From contig JAJHZJ010000221.1 in NCBI GenBank assembly GCA_023548195.1, positions 310,001 through 374,000 of the forward strand: a DNA stretch of 64,000 nucleotides, written 5' to 3'. A program made the position numbers and the translations under genes. The DNA comes from Bettongia penicillata ogilbyi (lineage: Eukaryota; Chordata; Mammalia; Diprotodontia; Potoroidae). Each line of letters starts with the position of its first letter. Position 1 is the first letter of the stretch. Below are positions 11,577 through 23,559 of the stretch, piece after piece. The notes under the pieces are model-generated. The model ran no database searches. It had not been told where the DNA came from and saw only the letters and a list, made by a program, of their open reading frames with translations.

Positions 11577-11809
11577 GTTAGTGATCATCTTTATTTTTTA
11601 CAATGTCCTATCTCATTGCCTAAGTGTAGAATTTGAGAAAGGTCATGTAATTTAATATATAGTGATTTAAATTACTGTAAATATTATGTAATCCCTCAAA
11701 TTTTTTTTCTTCCTACCATGCTTTTTTTGTCCCTACCAACAATTATTAGTGAAGTCCACACTGATTTATGCACATCTAACCTACTTTATTCGAATGTTTT
11801 TATTAAACC

Positions 11810-11910
11810 AAAGAATCATAAAGCTAAAAGGGACTAAGTAATTTATTTTACCCAAACCACACACTTTACAGTTGAGGAAATTGAGGCTCATAAAAGTGAA
11901 ATGACATTTT
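11810..11910 (-). mobile_element. MIR SINE fragment, antisense
   Basis: AAAGCTAAAAGGGACTAAGT, then TTACAGTTGAGGAAATTGAG follow the reverse-complement MIR pattern. Confidence 0.6.
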
Positions 11911-12062
11911 TGTCTCTGCCTCTGTTACGAGTTTCACTTTCTATTTCTGAGCTTTAGTTTCTTTACCTGAGAAAATAAGGTGAGTAAAACATGTACAACT
12001 CACTTCATAGAACTGCGGTCAAGATCAGTTGAGCTAATGAATTTGAGATGTTTTGTAACTTT

Positions 12063-12292
12063 TTTTCTTGGAGTCATTTCAGGTGTGTCCAATTCTCTGT
12101 TACCCCACTTGGGGTTTTCTTGGCAAAGAAACTGGAGCAGTTTGCCATTTTCTTTGCAGCTCATATTACAGATGAGAAGCTGAGGCAAACAGGGTCCCAG
12201 AGCTAGTTAAATGTCTGAGGTCAAATTTGAACTCAGGTCTTCCTAACTCCAGGCCATGGACTCTATCCACTGTGCTCCCTAACTTCCCTTTG
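12063..12292 (-). mobile_element. tRNA-derived SINE with RTE-type tail, antisense
   Basis: Starts with GAGTCATTTCAGGTGTGTCC and CACTTGGGGTTTTCTTGGCA (RTE tail), then GATGAGAAGCTGAGGCAAAC and ends TATCCACTGTGCTCC (tRNA head). Confidence 0.85.
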
Positions 12293-12336
12293 TAAGTCTG
12301 CTGATCTACTTATCTAAGACCTTGGACAAAAGAAAA

Positions 12337-12338
<2 letters not shown>

Positions 12339-12382
<44 letters not shown>
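12339..12382. repeat. (AC)n microsatellite
   Basis: About 20 AC repeats, nearly pure. Confidence 0.95.
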
Positions 12383-12385
<3 letters not shown>

Positions 12386-12499
12386 AGAATGGTTCCCCTA
12401 AACCTATCAGTCATCACATTAGATGAGCATAATCTAATTACACTGGGACTAGAGGAGTTGAACCTACTTTTGATAGTTTACTGAATGAACTTCAAATAC

Positions 12500-12755
12500 C
12501 ACATGAGACACCTCGATGGCTCAGTAGACAGGGTGACTGGGCCTGCAGTCAGGAAGACCTGAGTTCATATCTAGCCTAGCTGGGTGACTGTGCGCAAATC
12601 ACTTAATTTCTATTTGCCTCGGTTTCTTCATCTGTAAAATGGGGAAAATGACAGTACCTATGTGAGGATCAGATGAGATAGCATTTTAAAAGCACTCCTC
12701 ACAGCACCTAGCACATCGTGGATGCTCTGTAAGTACTGTTATTGTCATCGCTTGT
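12500..12755 (+). mobile_element. tRNA-derived CORE-SINE
   Basis: CGATGGCTCAGTAGACAGGG, TCAGGAAGACCTGAGTTCAT, CTCGGTTTCTTCATCTGTAA, GGATCAGATGAGATAGC and CACAGCACCTAGCACATCG in order: an almost complete sense copy. Confidence 0.88.
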
Positions 12756-12891
12756 ATTATTTTACAGACAGTAACCTGTTATTTGAATGTGCTTATTGCA
12801 CAGCTGTGTTAGTACACTAAGACAGACTTTTGTAGGAATTTCTCTTTGAATTTTGTAATATTAAAAAATATTATCCAAACTTAGGAAGGGA

Positions 12892-12935
12892 CTTGATTTT
12901 TTTCAGATTTTTTCAGATTTTTTTCAGATTTCATT
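12892..12935. repeat. Short tandem repeat of TTTTTTCAGA units
   Basis: Three to four copies of a 10-12 base T-rich unit ending CAGA. Each unit mimics a 3' splice site (T-run plus CAG) but no exon follows. Confidence 0.75.
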
Positions 12936-13449
12936 TCGATACAAAGCTCAGTTTCTTTTTTTTCCAATGTGGTAAAGATCTCATTAAGTATTTATTGTAA
13001 CGACATATCACCAATGAGGCTTCAGCAGAATATTTAAAATGTTTAAGACGGGGAAAAAGGAAGCATATATCTATTTTAAACTGGCATCACCCCTCAAAAA
13101 CACATTCATTATCACAATTACGTCAGATCCTGGAAGGACTTTGTCTTTTGATAAAAATGTTGTACACTATCATATCCAAAATTTTGATCTGGATGGAATA
13201 CAAGTGAGATTTTATATAACTATTCTCTTGACCTCTTTGGCAACATTTAGGTTACTGAAAGTAAGAAAACAGTATTCCTTTTTTTTAAAAAAATTCTGTA
13301 ATTCCGTCTGTTCACTAATCTAACCTGGATCGAGCATAATTAGCACAAGTTAATGAGGTGTGGCTGCAGCCGATGTGCGTGCTGCTTTATAAATTCTAAT
13401 ACGGTGTTTGGGTGCCTTGGGTTGTACTGACAGCATGTGTTTTCTTTAG

Positions 13450-13514
13450 GATGTGCTTAATGAAATCAAGACGTTCGAACTGCTAATAAAAAAGGAGATT
13501 GAGGTCAAAGACAG
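13450..13514 (+). CDS. SPEF2: SPEF2 coding exon (probably exon 6), short
   Basis: The exon is 65 bp, 21 codons plus two bases of a split Ser codon (AG|T). It reads DVLNEIKTFELLIKKEIEVKD, matching the SPEF2 segment between the KKKEAE motif and the SASK motif. The acceptor GTGTTTTCTTTAG and the donor CAG|GTAAGA are both strong. It is too short to stand out as an open frame and was found by homology and phase: it is the only segment linking the flanking exons without a frame shift. Confidence 0.93.
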
Positions 13515-13919
13515 GTAAGATTTGAACTAGCTTACTAATGGTGAAACTGTGTTCTGCTATAAAAACTTGAATATCCAACAGAAGCTGACGTTCTAATAGT
13601 GGAATAAACAGGGGCATGCTGTGAAGCCAGTTCACACCACCTGCCAAGAGCTGATTGTTAAATTTTGAGTGTGAGCATTTATATTTGGAAATTCATAACT
13701 GGTACCAGTCAGGGCTTGACTTATTATTTTGTTGTTTGTCTAGACTTAGGGAAGTGATAGAGAAAATGTTAATAGTGCAAATTAAACTTTTAAATGTGTT
13801 ATGGGCTAAATTTTCCCCCAGAGATCCATTTGGTCAGCATTTACCAGCACATCCCTAGGCATATGTCACATAAATTATAATACATAATAGTGCATAAGTG
13901 CAGTAGAATGGCATAAAAC

Positions 13920-14310
13920 AAATTGCCTTGTGAGATTAAAAGGGGAAAAGACTGGTACCACTGGGATTGGGGCATTGATTAAGACTGTGCAAATGGCCTT
14001 TGAATTGAACTCTGAAAGATGGAAGTAGCTCAACAATTGAAGGAAGAGAATGGGGATATCAGAGGCTTTGGGAACAGTATGTGAGCAAAGGAACATACGA
14101 TAAAAAGGGCAGATTGGGCTTGAACACCAGATAATTAATTAGTTAATGGTGTGAGTGGGTAGTAGTACAATGAAATAAGACTAAAAACATTAGGGTGATG
14201 CTGGTTTGTGGATGGCCTTCAAGGTCATGTAGGAGTTTGCATTCTACTCTGTAGGAGGCAAGGAACTCCATATTGAAGGATTTGGAGCAGAAAACCAAAG
14301 CATAATGGTT
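13920..14310 (-). mobile_element. L2 LINE fragment, antisense
   Basis: TTGAACTCTGAAAGATGGAA, TGGGAACAGTATGTGAGCAA and GGATGGCCTTCAAGGTCATG follow the antisense L2 C-terminal coding region, diverged. Confidence 0.55.
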
Positions 14311-14399
14311 GGTCTCTGTAGCAATGTGGAGGAGACAATATGGGGAAAGAGAGGGTAAGTTCTCTTGGAATATAAAGAGTTCACAATCTGAAGACTAGA

Positions 14400-14720
14400 G
14401 GATCAAAGAACACATTAAAGAAACAACAGAGAAGACTAATAAAATATACCAAAACTTAGTGAAAGGATGCAACTAAAGCAGTTCTGAGGTAAAATTTTCT
14501 ATCCCTAAGTTATTTCTTTAGCAAAAGAGAGAAAGAACAAATCAATGAAATGGGCATGCAATTAAAAAAAATTCTGAGCAACAAAAATGGAGGAAAAAAA
14601 AACCCTAAGTGGAAATTATGGCAATTAAAGAAGAAAGGCTTATTTTGTGGTCTGAATCTTTGAGATATCAAGAAGTAGCTGTACTATCACAGAAACTAGT
14701 CTCTTTAATCACCATTAAGT
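14400..14720 (+). mobile_element. L1 LINE ORF2 fragment
   Basis: GAACAAATCAATGAAATGGG and CATGCAATTAAAAAAAATTC match the region of marsupial L1 ORF2 just before the RT core. Short 5'- and 3'-truncated piece. Confidence 0.6.
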
Positions 14721-14784
14721 TAAGTTATACATCAGAAGGTGGGGAAGGAACGGCAGTATGTTCTCCCTCCCCAATCCCAAACCA

Positions 14785-15030
14785 CAGTATTTACGCATCC
14801 CTTGAAGGTTTGCACAGCCCTTTCTATGCATTATTTGATTTGATTCCCACAATAAACCTGTGAGGTAGGTGTATTACTATCGACATTTTACGGATGAGGA
14901 TACTGAGTCTGGCAGAGATTAAGTGGCTTCCTCAGGGTCGTACTGCTAGTAAGTGCCTGAGAGAGAATTTGAATTTAGGTTTTCCTTACTCCAACTCTAG
15001 TATTCTAGTCCAGTATATCACCTAGCTGTC
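14785..15030 (-). mobile_element. CORE-SINE/MIR, antisense
   Basis: CACAATAAACCTGTGAGGTA, CATTTTACGGATGAGGATAC, GTACTGCTAGTAAGTGCCTG and ATATCACCTAGCTGTC give the reverse-complement SINE from core to tRNA head. Confidence 0.8.
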
Positions 15031-15486
15031 TTCTGGACCCAAACCACACCTAGTAGTTGGCATCGTGAAAATGTGCTTGGTTTACTTTTGTAAAGGCAAT
15101 ACATCCCTGTCTCCTGAGTTGTCAGGGCTGAATACTGCTCCTTCAGTAATGAGACAAGGAGCTGATCCCCAGGCCTGGAAGGAAGGGCAGAGTGGGAGAA
15201 ATAACAGAGCAGCAGAACGGAAAGAGTGAGAGTGAGCGATGAGATGGGAGAGAAGGAAGTTGTAGTATGTCTGTGTCCAGAAATAACGGTCAGATGTAAA
15301 GTATTAAGACAGTGGTATCGTCTACTCACAGCACTGAGCTTCCGCTATTTGGTTGAATGTCTGTGTTCCAAAATTAATCAGGTATTACCCCTTCCCCCAA
15401 AAGACTATTAAACTATGATAGCATTCCCCCATATGTAGAAATACACAAATTGCAATGTTATCTCTTGTAAAAATTACTTTTCCTAG

Positions 15487-15667
15487 TGCATCAAAAGTTC
15501 CTACAGCCGGTCAGACAACTGCTGACTTGTTAAGCACTTATTCAGATGAGGAGTACATGAAAAAAATTCAAAAACGCCTAGAGGAAGATACCTTAGCCCG
15601 GGAACAAAGAGAGAAAAGAAGAAGGAAATTGTTAATGGATCAGTTAATAGCTCATGAAGCACAAGAG
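15487..15667 (+). CDS. SPEF2: SPEF2 coding exon (probably exon 7)
   Basis: The exon is 181 bp: one base completing the split Ser, then 60 codons. It contains TAGQTTADLLSTYSDEEY, KKIQKRLEED, AREQREKRRRKLLMDQL and ends IAHEAQE. These are among the best conserved parts of the SPEF2 helical region. Acceptor TTACTTTTCCTAG is good; donor GAG|GTAAAA is moderate. The following intron is the largest complete one in the window (16.9 kb). Confidence 0.96.
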
Positions 15668-17325
15668 GTAAAATTATGCAAGCTTAGGTTCCATAATAAC
15701 ATAAAATTGCGAACTCTTTTTTTCAACTTTAACGTGTTACTTTTATTTGCTTTATAAATTTGAAATCTCATTTTTTTCAGTGTTCTTAATATTCTGAAGT
15801 AGTTTAAGATCTGAAAATACCAGCAAATCTCTTTGGATAAAAGAAAAGCTATGCAAGCTGTTTTTAAGAATTGTTTTTTTTTAATCTATGCAATTCATTT
15901 ATTATGAATGTAGATAGAAAGAGCTTCTTTCTAAACAATATAGAAAAACTTATAAAATTTACTTTTTATATTATTATGTCTTCTATTTACCTAGTCAATC
16001 TGAATTTACACTATGTCAAAATTGAACTTATTTTCAGTCACCATTGTTTAGTCAAAAGGTGGGATTTTCTGTGAGAATTACAGTCTTAATATATGTGATC
16101 GTATTTTTTTAAAAGAAAAAATACTTCATAAGGCTATAAAATCAACAATAATAATTTTAAAGCAAATATTTAAAAATTTTATTAACTACTAAAACAGCAA
16201 TCTCTTAACTGTTATTGTGGACATTTCAGAACATGACCCAGATTACACAACCTTTCCACACCTCACAGAGCTGCTAATTACCATGTGCTGCTGTGGACAA
16301 TAATATTCATTGCCCAGTGACCATCTTTCTGGTAATGTGTCTCTGTATACTTGCCTTTGCTGGCCTTGAGCAGGTTTGTGAAGGAAGCTTTTCTGGCTTT
16401 TACTGTCATACTTTAGGAAGGCAATCTTCAAGGCATAGTTAACATCAAAATATCACTTTAGTGAGTTCATTTTCTGTAATTTTATCTCTCCCTAATTATA
16501 TTTGGATATATAATTATATGTAGGCATATATAATTACATATGGATATAGAATACATGTATTGCCTATATGTATGTGTGTGTGTAACCAGAGTCCATCTCT
16601 CATTCTTCCTTATGGCATAAGGTTAAATCCATGATCACATGAACACGCATGACCATTATCATCATAAATACATAGTGTTGACTATAGAAATGTCTATAGT
16701 CCTCTAAGGCTAGAACAGAAAAATTTCAAACTCTGGCAGTTTCTACCATGCTAGAAGGGCTCCAGATATTGTTCCAGGAAGAGACTATGTCTGACTTCTG
16801 AGACCAGACTAGCAAAATATGAATAAACAATTCACCTTGTAGAGTGGCCAATTGATGAAGAAATTTTTTACCATAGAACCCTGTGAAACAAAGAAAAATA
16901 CACAGTGGTCTTAGTCTTGTGCACCTCCCCTCGCTGCTCTCCCTACCCACCCACCCACCCTTAAGTTTCTGTGGTGTTCATGGTAGGCTACCAGAAAGGA
17001 GAGCAGAGGGCATTAACAATCACCTGGTTTCCAGACCTTAACCTAGAGAGGTTACGTCCCATAGCAAGTCAGTAGACATACAATGAGAGGAGCTAAATCA
17101 AATCAACCTTGATGCCTTCATGATGAAAGAAGACAGAGGGCAAAAGGAATCTGAAGTTCAACAGAAGGAGGACTTGTAGGTTTTCCTTGCAGATGCGAAC
17201 CCAAGAGCTACTGGATTTGGTTTCATCTTCTGCACAGAGGTGAGAAGCAGCATCATTTCATTGACATGTCTGTGGTCAGCTCTTTTATGTTCTTGATGAT
17301 AATTGGCAAAAAGATTACAAGGAGA
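15668..17325. other. Intronic DNA, no recognised feature
   Basis: First 1.6 kb of the 16.9 kb intron. A TA/TG-rich patch lies at about 16500-16580 and a short CCCA run at 16946-16960. No gene or repeat family recognised. Confidence 0.45.
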
Positions 17326-17329
17326 GGAT

Positions 17330-17515
17330 TATGGGATTCCAGATTGAGAAGTGGGGAGGACTTAGAGATCCTCTAGTCAAATTCCCTTCATGTTAAAATA
17401 AAGGAATGGAGACCCAGAGAAGGGACTTGTTCACTACTGTTTATTTCTGTTACAGAGGTAATAAGTGACAGTCCATATTTTAACCAAGGTCTTCCAATTC
17501 GAGATTTTGTTCTTT
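17330..17515 (-). mobile_element. MIR SINE, antisense
   Basis: GAGGACTTAGAGATCCTCTA, GAATGGAGACCCAGAGAAGG and AACCAAGGTCTTCCAATTC follow reverse-complement MIR order. Confidence 0.65.
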
Positions 17516-17517
17516 CT

Positions 17518-17695
17518 CGGGACATCTGGGCAACCCAGTGCATACAGCACTGGCACTGGAATCAGGAAGACCTGAGTTCAAATCTGATTTTACACATTTC
17601 CTAGTTGTGTGACCCTGGACAAGTCCTTTAATCTCTGTTTGCCTCAATTTCCTCAACTGTGAAATGGAAATAATAATTTTACCCACCTCAGATAA
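17518..17695 (+). mobile_element. tRNA-derived CORE-SINE
   Basis: GCACTGGAATCAGGAAGACC, TGACCCTGGACAAGTCC, GCCTCAATTTCCTCAACTGT in sense. Joined directly to the next SINE. Confidence 0.8.
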
Positions 17696-17995
17696 GTGTC
17701 TGAGGCCAGATTTGAGTCCAAAAGGTCTTCCCCTGCCAAACTGATTTTTTTTGACTATGTAAAAGGCCCTTTTCTGCTTCATTTCTTACCTAACCTTAAT
17801 CACTGGTTGGGTGTTGCCTCAATCAAACTGAAACCTGGGAAAGACCTTAACTTAAAAAGACCAAGGTGTCTCACTGACTGGTGACCTTACATAATCCTCC
17901 CTCACTTAAATCTAGTTCACTTGCATGTCTTGGCATCACCACCCTGATGTCATGATCCTCTTTGAGAAAGAAAGACAAATATCAATGACAATTAT
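17696..17995 (+). mobile_element. Marsupial SINE with RTE-type tail (second family)
   Basis: Contains CTTACCTAACCTTAATCACT, TGGGTGTTGCCTCAATCAAA and ends TGATGTCATGATCCTCTTTG then GAGAAAGAAAGACAAA. The end is the same RTE-like tail as the element at 54835-55620. Confidence 0.7.
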
Positions 17996-17999
17996 AAGA

Positions 18000-19065
18000 G
18001 AGAACAGGCTTTCAAAGTGACTCTCCCTAGAAAAACTCATCTATATAAGGACATCAGTAACTGCACATTCTACTGTGCTTACTTTTTGTTAGCTATAAAG
18101 CATTTGATTCAGTCATCTAAACATTCGCTTAAAGACTTTTGACTAACAAAATTTTCACATTTATGTTAAAAGCATACAAAATTCCTTGAAATGTATAGAA
18201 ATAGATAACTTTCTTTTACAAGCCTTTGGTTAGTTACATGAGGCATAAAGCAAACAGTCATTTGCTTACCATGGGTATTTGCCATTGTCATAAAGGATGT
18301 CTGGCACAGAGTCCAAATGGAAGATGAATTCTTCAAGTGGTCCTGTTGGTAGAAAATATTGTGCAGATTAAGTCAAATTCCAGAAAATCACAGAACCTCC
18401 TAATTTAGATCCATAATCTCTCAAAAGAATTAGACCTAATAATCTATACAAGAAAAGCCAAGGTGATGAAAAGTGACAGTTTCCTGTCCATCTGGTCCAT
18501 TAGTCAATGTCTCCTGGACAAACACTACCAATCAATGGGATTAAACATGAGGAGGAGGAGAGTATCCTCCTATGAATTTGAGAAGTTAGATCATCCTTTC
18601 AATGACTTCAGGCTTCTCTCAGAAACAACCACCCACCTTTTTAACATCAGTATTCTTCCACTGATAGCATATAGTTAGGAACCCTAGAGTACCATAGTCT
18701 CTCAGTGATTAACAAAAAGCACAGTCAAGGGGAATGGTGAGTGGGAGTAGTCTGCAAGTGGAGAGTAGAGGATGCCATCCACCTTACACATGACTGGAAA
18801 GGTTGGTGTTCTGATTGAGGGGCAAGAGCAGGTGGCAAGAATGGCAGGCTAGGTCTGATATCCGCACAAGATCAAGAGATCTAGAAGAAGACCTTCCTAT
18901 ATGGGGGACGTGGGCAGGGGCTGTATAGAATGAGTATGCGGCTGGAGCTGAGGACTGATCCATCGAAAGGTCCACATTATTCACATCTTAGTTTTCTGGG
19001 GATTTTGTCCATCAGAGGTGTAATAACTCATCTGTATTTTTTTTCATGTTCCTAATTTTATAGGA
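18000..19065. other. Intronic DNA, no recognised feature
   Basis: Short open frames (for example 18463-18678) have no recognisable product and no splice context. Nothing else supported. Confidence 0.45.
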
Positions 19066-19067
19066 GC

Positions 19068-19165
19068 TTTTTATGATTAGACCAGCATCCTCATATTCCC
19101 AACACTAGGTACAGAGCCTTGCAAATAGTAAACACTAAATATTTGTTGAATTGAATTTCTTTTTT
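19068..19165 (+). mobile_element. L2/MIR 3' end fragment
   Basis: ACACTAGGTACAGAGCCTTG and AACACTAAATATTTGTTGAA is the conserved terminal segment of L2/MIR. Confidence 0.55.
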
Positions 19166-19759
19166 ATGTTTTTCATAAATATATATATATTTACCTATAG
19201 ATGAATATATGTATATCTTTTAAAATAGACTATATTTTATAGCTGTTATATTTTTGTGCTGTATTTTTAGGATAAAGCTTTTGGAAAAGGCAAAAACATA
19301 ACCACCATGAGAGTCGTATAATTTTTTGAGACAGGGATCTCTGTCACTTTGTCTACACTCTTCACTTTTTTTAAATAAGGAAAGTCTGAGAGTTTGAAAC
19401 ATTCACTATCATGGATCATTTAATAGAAGAACTGGGATAAGAACCCAAGTCTCCTGAGGTTTTTTTTTAGGTTAGAGCTCTTTCTTCTGAGTTAAATGAA
19501 GGAGATTGTGTAGCAGAGATTAAAAATCAAATTTTGGAACCTTAAATTTGAGTGGCCACAAGCAATCTGGAAACTTAGCTTGCTTTTTCTGAACTTTATT
19601 CTTTTTCTGAGAATAGCCTCTGCATTGATATATGTGTACTGACGTTTTCCTTGTTTTTGTCATCATCATTATTGGCATCACTATCATCAATATTTTAATA
19701 GATTTACAAAATACATCCATTACAACAGTTACACAGAGGTGAGAGGAAGGGATGGTTGT

Positions 19760-20140
19760 GCATATATTTTCATCCCCATTTCATGGATGAGGAATTGGAT
19801 TGAGAGAATTTAGCCACATAGGTAATAAAATTCCAGTCATTTTTTTCTCCTGACATTGCACCCCTACATTCAAGAATAAGCAGTACCAAATATCTTCCTG
19901 TCTCCACAGATAGAGCATATGTTCTTCCCACCACAAACACACACCCCTATTCCTTCTTAAGTCCATCTGTTGATAAGATTCAGAAAAAGAAGCAACCATA
20001 AATATCTTCTAGCCTAATTCATTCTTTTCAAAGACAAGGAAGTAGAACTAGATAGAGAAAGCAACTTCCCAAAGCTATCAGGATTTGAACAGGATTTGAA
20101 TCCAGTTTTCTGACTCCACATTAGTGGTATTTCCATTTTC
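19760..20140 (-). mobile_element. Two MIR fragments, antisense
   Basis: About 19765-19845 (CATTTCATGGATGAGGAATT) and about 20000-20140 (AGCAACTTCCCAAAGCTATC, TTTTCTGACTCCACATTAGT). Confidence 0.55.
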
Positions 20141-20404
20141 CTCTTCATTACTTCCTCCCTCTTCTCATACCAGTGTAACACTTGCTTGTTGAAATCCAGA
20201 GAACTTGTCTACATGCCTCTATGTAGACATGTTTGAGGAAGTTAGAGAAAAAGAAAAAAAAACACTCAGATGAGAACGGGAATTTATATCCTCCATTAAT
20301 GCCAACACCTCTTCCATATAACCTTTTTTTTTATTTGTTGCCTCTACCACACATCTTTAAAGTTTCTTAGAAGGTTCTCCATCCCCTCTCGTCTTCTTTT
20401 TTAA

Positions 20405-20695
20405 CAGGGTGTGTATGTGTGTGTGTGTATATACTATATATATTACATATACATACATATATACATGTATATGTCTATTTATATTATATACATATATACA
20501 TATATACATGTATATGTGTATTTGTAATTTTCAAAAGGATGGCAGTATAAATACACATATGTGTGTTAGATGTATACATTTATAAATATATGTATCTTTA
20601 AACAATATTATGCATATACATGCACGTATATATACACATATACATGTAATGCATATGATATACATACATAGGCATATATACACACACATACAGTG
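20405..20695. repeat. TG/TA/CA-rich imperfect microsatellite
   Basis: Nearly 300 bp of GTGT, ATAC and CATA units with a short unique break at about 20525-20550. Confidence 0.85.
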
Positions 20696-20764
20696 CTTCA
20701 GCATTAGTGGAAGAGGTCTGGCTCAGCTATAAATACACAAAGACACCCAGCTAATAAAATGTTG

Positions 20765-20985
20765 TGCTGTGACTTAAGTAGCTCAAGATCTGGCTGCAGG
20801 GTAAGGCCCTGGGTGCAAGTCCTGCTTCTGACACATACTGGCTGTTTGACTCTGAGAGCATCTTAATCTCTCAGTGTCCCAGGCAGCTCTCAAGATCGTA
20901 CATGTCAGGGCATGTGCCAGTTTGCATTGGCAGATCTCTGGAAGTTTTCTACTCCAGTCAAATCGTGGGTCCAGTAAAGTATAAA
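20765..20985 (+). mobile_element. tRNA-derived SINE, diverged
   Basis: GCCCTGGGTGCAAGTCCTGC, ATCTTAATCTCTCAGTGTCC, CCAGGCAGCTCTCAAGATCG and TTGGCAGATCTCTGGAAGTT match another marsupial SINE type seen in sense. Confidence 0.55.
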
Positions 20986-21069
20986 ATGTATAATGTTTTA
21001 TAATTTTCAAATCACTTTCCTTTCTCTTGTTTGAGCTGTTCTTCCATATAACATGATTTTATAAGTATG

Positions 21070-21160
21070 ACAATATCTACCTCTCGGGGTTGTAAGGAAA
21101 GCTTGATGAAATTTGTGAAATGTTCTGCAAACCTTAAAGCTGTTTTTATTCCACACTCTA
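21070..21160 (+). mobile_element. MIR 3' fragment
   Basis: TATCTACCTCTCGGGGTTGT, then GTGAAATGTTCTGCAAACCT is the sense MIR 3' part. Confidence 0.55.
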
Positions 21161-21769
21161 AGACCAAACTCTGGGAGGTCTTTGTAGATCTTTCACAGTC
21201 TACCTTCTCTTTGCTAGGATGTATAGCCAGGACCATGACATTAACATTTTTTGATGATGTGTTCTCTAACTGAATGTAATTATGTTAGTAAGTTCCATTA
21301 AACTATTATGAACCACTGCTGAATTTTAGATTTTAACTTTTGTTTAGAGCATGGCATTTTTCTGTAAACCTCTGCCTGTTTGGTTGAAAATGAGATAGCC
21401 TAATTTTCCTGATTCATTTTATGTCCCTGCTGCTAGATAATAAGCTTCCAATATAACAATTCATTTACTGCCTACTAGCTGGGAAAAATTAATGAGTTTT
21501 TCCACTCTGAATTTGATTGATTTGAAAGGTTAAATTGCCCCCACCAAGCATTAGGAAGAAAGACAGTAATCCCAAAGAATCTGACATCACTATCATTTAG
21601 TCGCCCACTTGGGGAATGTTAATAATGGCTGTGGTAACCCAGCTCCTTGTCGCCCTTTTACAAAACACCAGTAATGGTGCTGCAGTGAGAACAACGAGGC
21701 AACATTTTGCTAAGCCTCAGCCCTGGAGCAAGCAACAGCCATCAGTAACACATGAATTCAGCCCTGTTC

Positions 21770-22200
21770 TGTACTGGGCACACTGCTTGCTGTAGGGGAT
21801 ATAGAGACAGATGTAAGGCAGTCCCTACCTTCAGGGTACTTACACTTTAATGTTGGAGTGAAAACACATATATACAGCTATGTATATTATGAAGTACAAA
21901 GTCCATAACCTTAGGTAGAGCTGGGAGAGGAGGCATTAACATCTGGGCAAGATAAGAAAGTTCTCCCACAGAACACAGCTCTGGAACTGAGTCTTCAGGG
22001 AAACTGAGGATTCCAAGAGACAGAGTGAGGAGGGAGAGCATTGTGGGCAGGGGCAGCAGCCAGTGCCCCAGGCACTGAGGTGGAAGCTAGAGCTTCTCCT
22101 TAGCACAGGCAGAGCACAACATGGTCCCAAGTGGATAGACAGCCAGAGTGTAAAGTGGAGGGGAGGGAGGTTAATTGTCTGAGTAGGGAATGACTTTGAG
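21770..22200 (-). mobile_element. L2 LINE 3' end, antisense
   Basis: TACTGGGCACACTGCTTGCT, GTCCCTACCTTCAGGGTACT, CTGAGTCTTCAGGGAAACTG and GAGAGCATTGTGGGCAGGGG follow the antisense L2 end and C-terminal coding region. Confidence 0.65.
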
Positions 22201-22539
22201 GCAGTAAGATTGAAGTTACAAGAGAGACAGAGAACAAACTACTTTGGTTCATAAAAAAAAATTTAAGTATAGCAAAATATTCCTATTTCTTATACCATCA
22301 AATCCTACAAATGGTTTTAAGAACAAGGCCATTTCTAATAATAATAATAAGCAAAAGAAGTTAAATAATTTATCTGTAATTGTGCAGCTCTTACAAAATT
22401 CAGAAGCAAGTATTTAATATGAATAAAAACATATCCAATTCATAGTCAAAGAAAAATATTCCCATTTCAAAGTATGTTCCTGTATTCATCTTTCTCCAGA
22501 ACCTCCAAATTTACCAACTAGAATCTTTTTTTAGAAAGT

Positions 22540-23130
22540 GTTTTATTCAGCCTTTTGAAACGAAGCAGTTACGTTTAGTGTGAGATCAACGTTTCATTGG
22601 AAAGCTGCAAAACAACGTTGTTATCTTTGGTTTAGTTACTTTACATAAAAGCACATTTCCTGTTGGTTTATAACATGATGTTTCCTATTGAGTTAAGCAT
22701 AATTCAAGAGTTTTATTTGAGTCTTAAATGAAATTAGAGGATTGCTTTTGTTTACGTAAAAGGCTATAAAAATGCCATCTTCCCTTTCAGTGCATTGTTC
22801 TGACATGCCTCTATTGTGCAATTGATGAGAAACTGTGGTGATTTTGTCGTGTGGATAAATAATTAGCAAAAATTATTTATTAAACGTGGGACAAGGGATA
22901 ATAATTAGTCCATTAAACTAATTTATGCTAGTTCCTGAACAAGTACTCTTTTGAAAATAATGTATCTAGAAGCAAAATGTTGTTTAGTTGAAGAAAAAAG
23001 AAATATAATTACTGGCTACAGCAGTTAACCAATTGTTCCAATTGTTAAGCAATAAGATTACTTCCTAAAGAATACTATGCATGTAAAATATCCATCAAAG
23101 CAATATTAGAATATCTCAAAATTTTTGGGG
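22540..23130. other. Repeat-free AT-rich block, candidate conserved non-coding element
   Basis: About 590 bp without any recognisable repeat in an otherwise repeat-dense intron. It carries several homeodomain-type TAATTA/ATTA cores (22857-22925) and CAAT/TTAC-type motifs. No exon or open frame of note. The call is inference; conservation cannot be judged here. Confidence 0.3.
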
Positions 23131-23483
23131 ATCCTCTTGCTAATTTAATCATACTTTTTGATCCTGCCAAGGGCATTTGTAGGGTACAAGGCCAAAAGCA
23201 GAGTTTCTAGGAATGGAAAACCATTTATGGTTCCTTTCTGTCATAGTTAAGTTCTCGACATGTGGATCATCCAGTAGGTCACTGGAAAAAAAACGCCTGA
23301 TTGCCCCCAGATAGAAAGTCATGTCACTGCAGGATTTGAATAAAGTGCACCAGTAGGAATTCCTTGCATAAGGAATTTTCCTTATGCAACTGGCAAAGGG
23401 AAATGAATCTTATAATCATCTTTTTCCCAAACTTTGACCCAATCTTTAAACTACTACCTCTGTGGATTAAAAATGACAAGACA

Positions 23484-23559
23484 GATATATAGATAGATAA
23501 TTAATAGATAGATGGATGGATGGATGGATGGATGGATGGATGGATGGATGAGTGGATGG
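23484..23559. repeat. (GATA)n then (GATG)n tetranucleotide microsatellite
   Basis: GATA units pass into about ten GATG units, ending GAGTGGATGG. Open frames across it on both strands (repeated Met-Asp-Gly-Trp or Ile-His-Pro-Ser) are artefacts. Confidence 0.95.

Noticed and set aside
12892..12935. Repeated T-run plus CAG as a cluster of 3' splice sites
   Set aside because: No open exon or donor follows; it is a short tandem repeat.
23484..23559. CRISPR-like or other designed repeat array
   Set aside because: It is a plain tetranucleotide microsatellite in a vertebrate genome.
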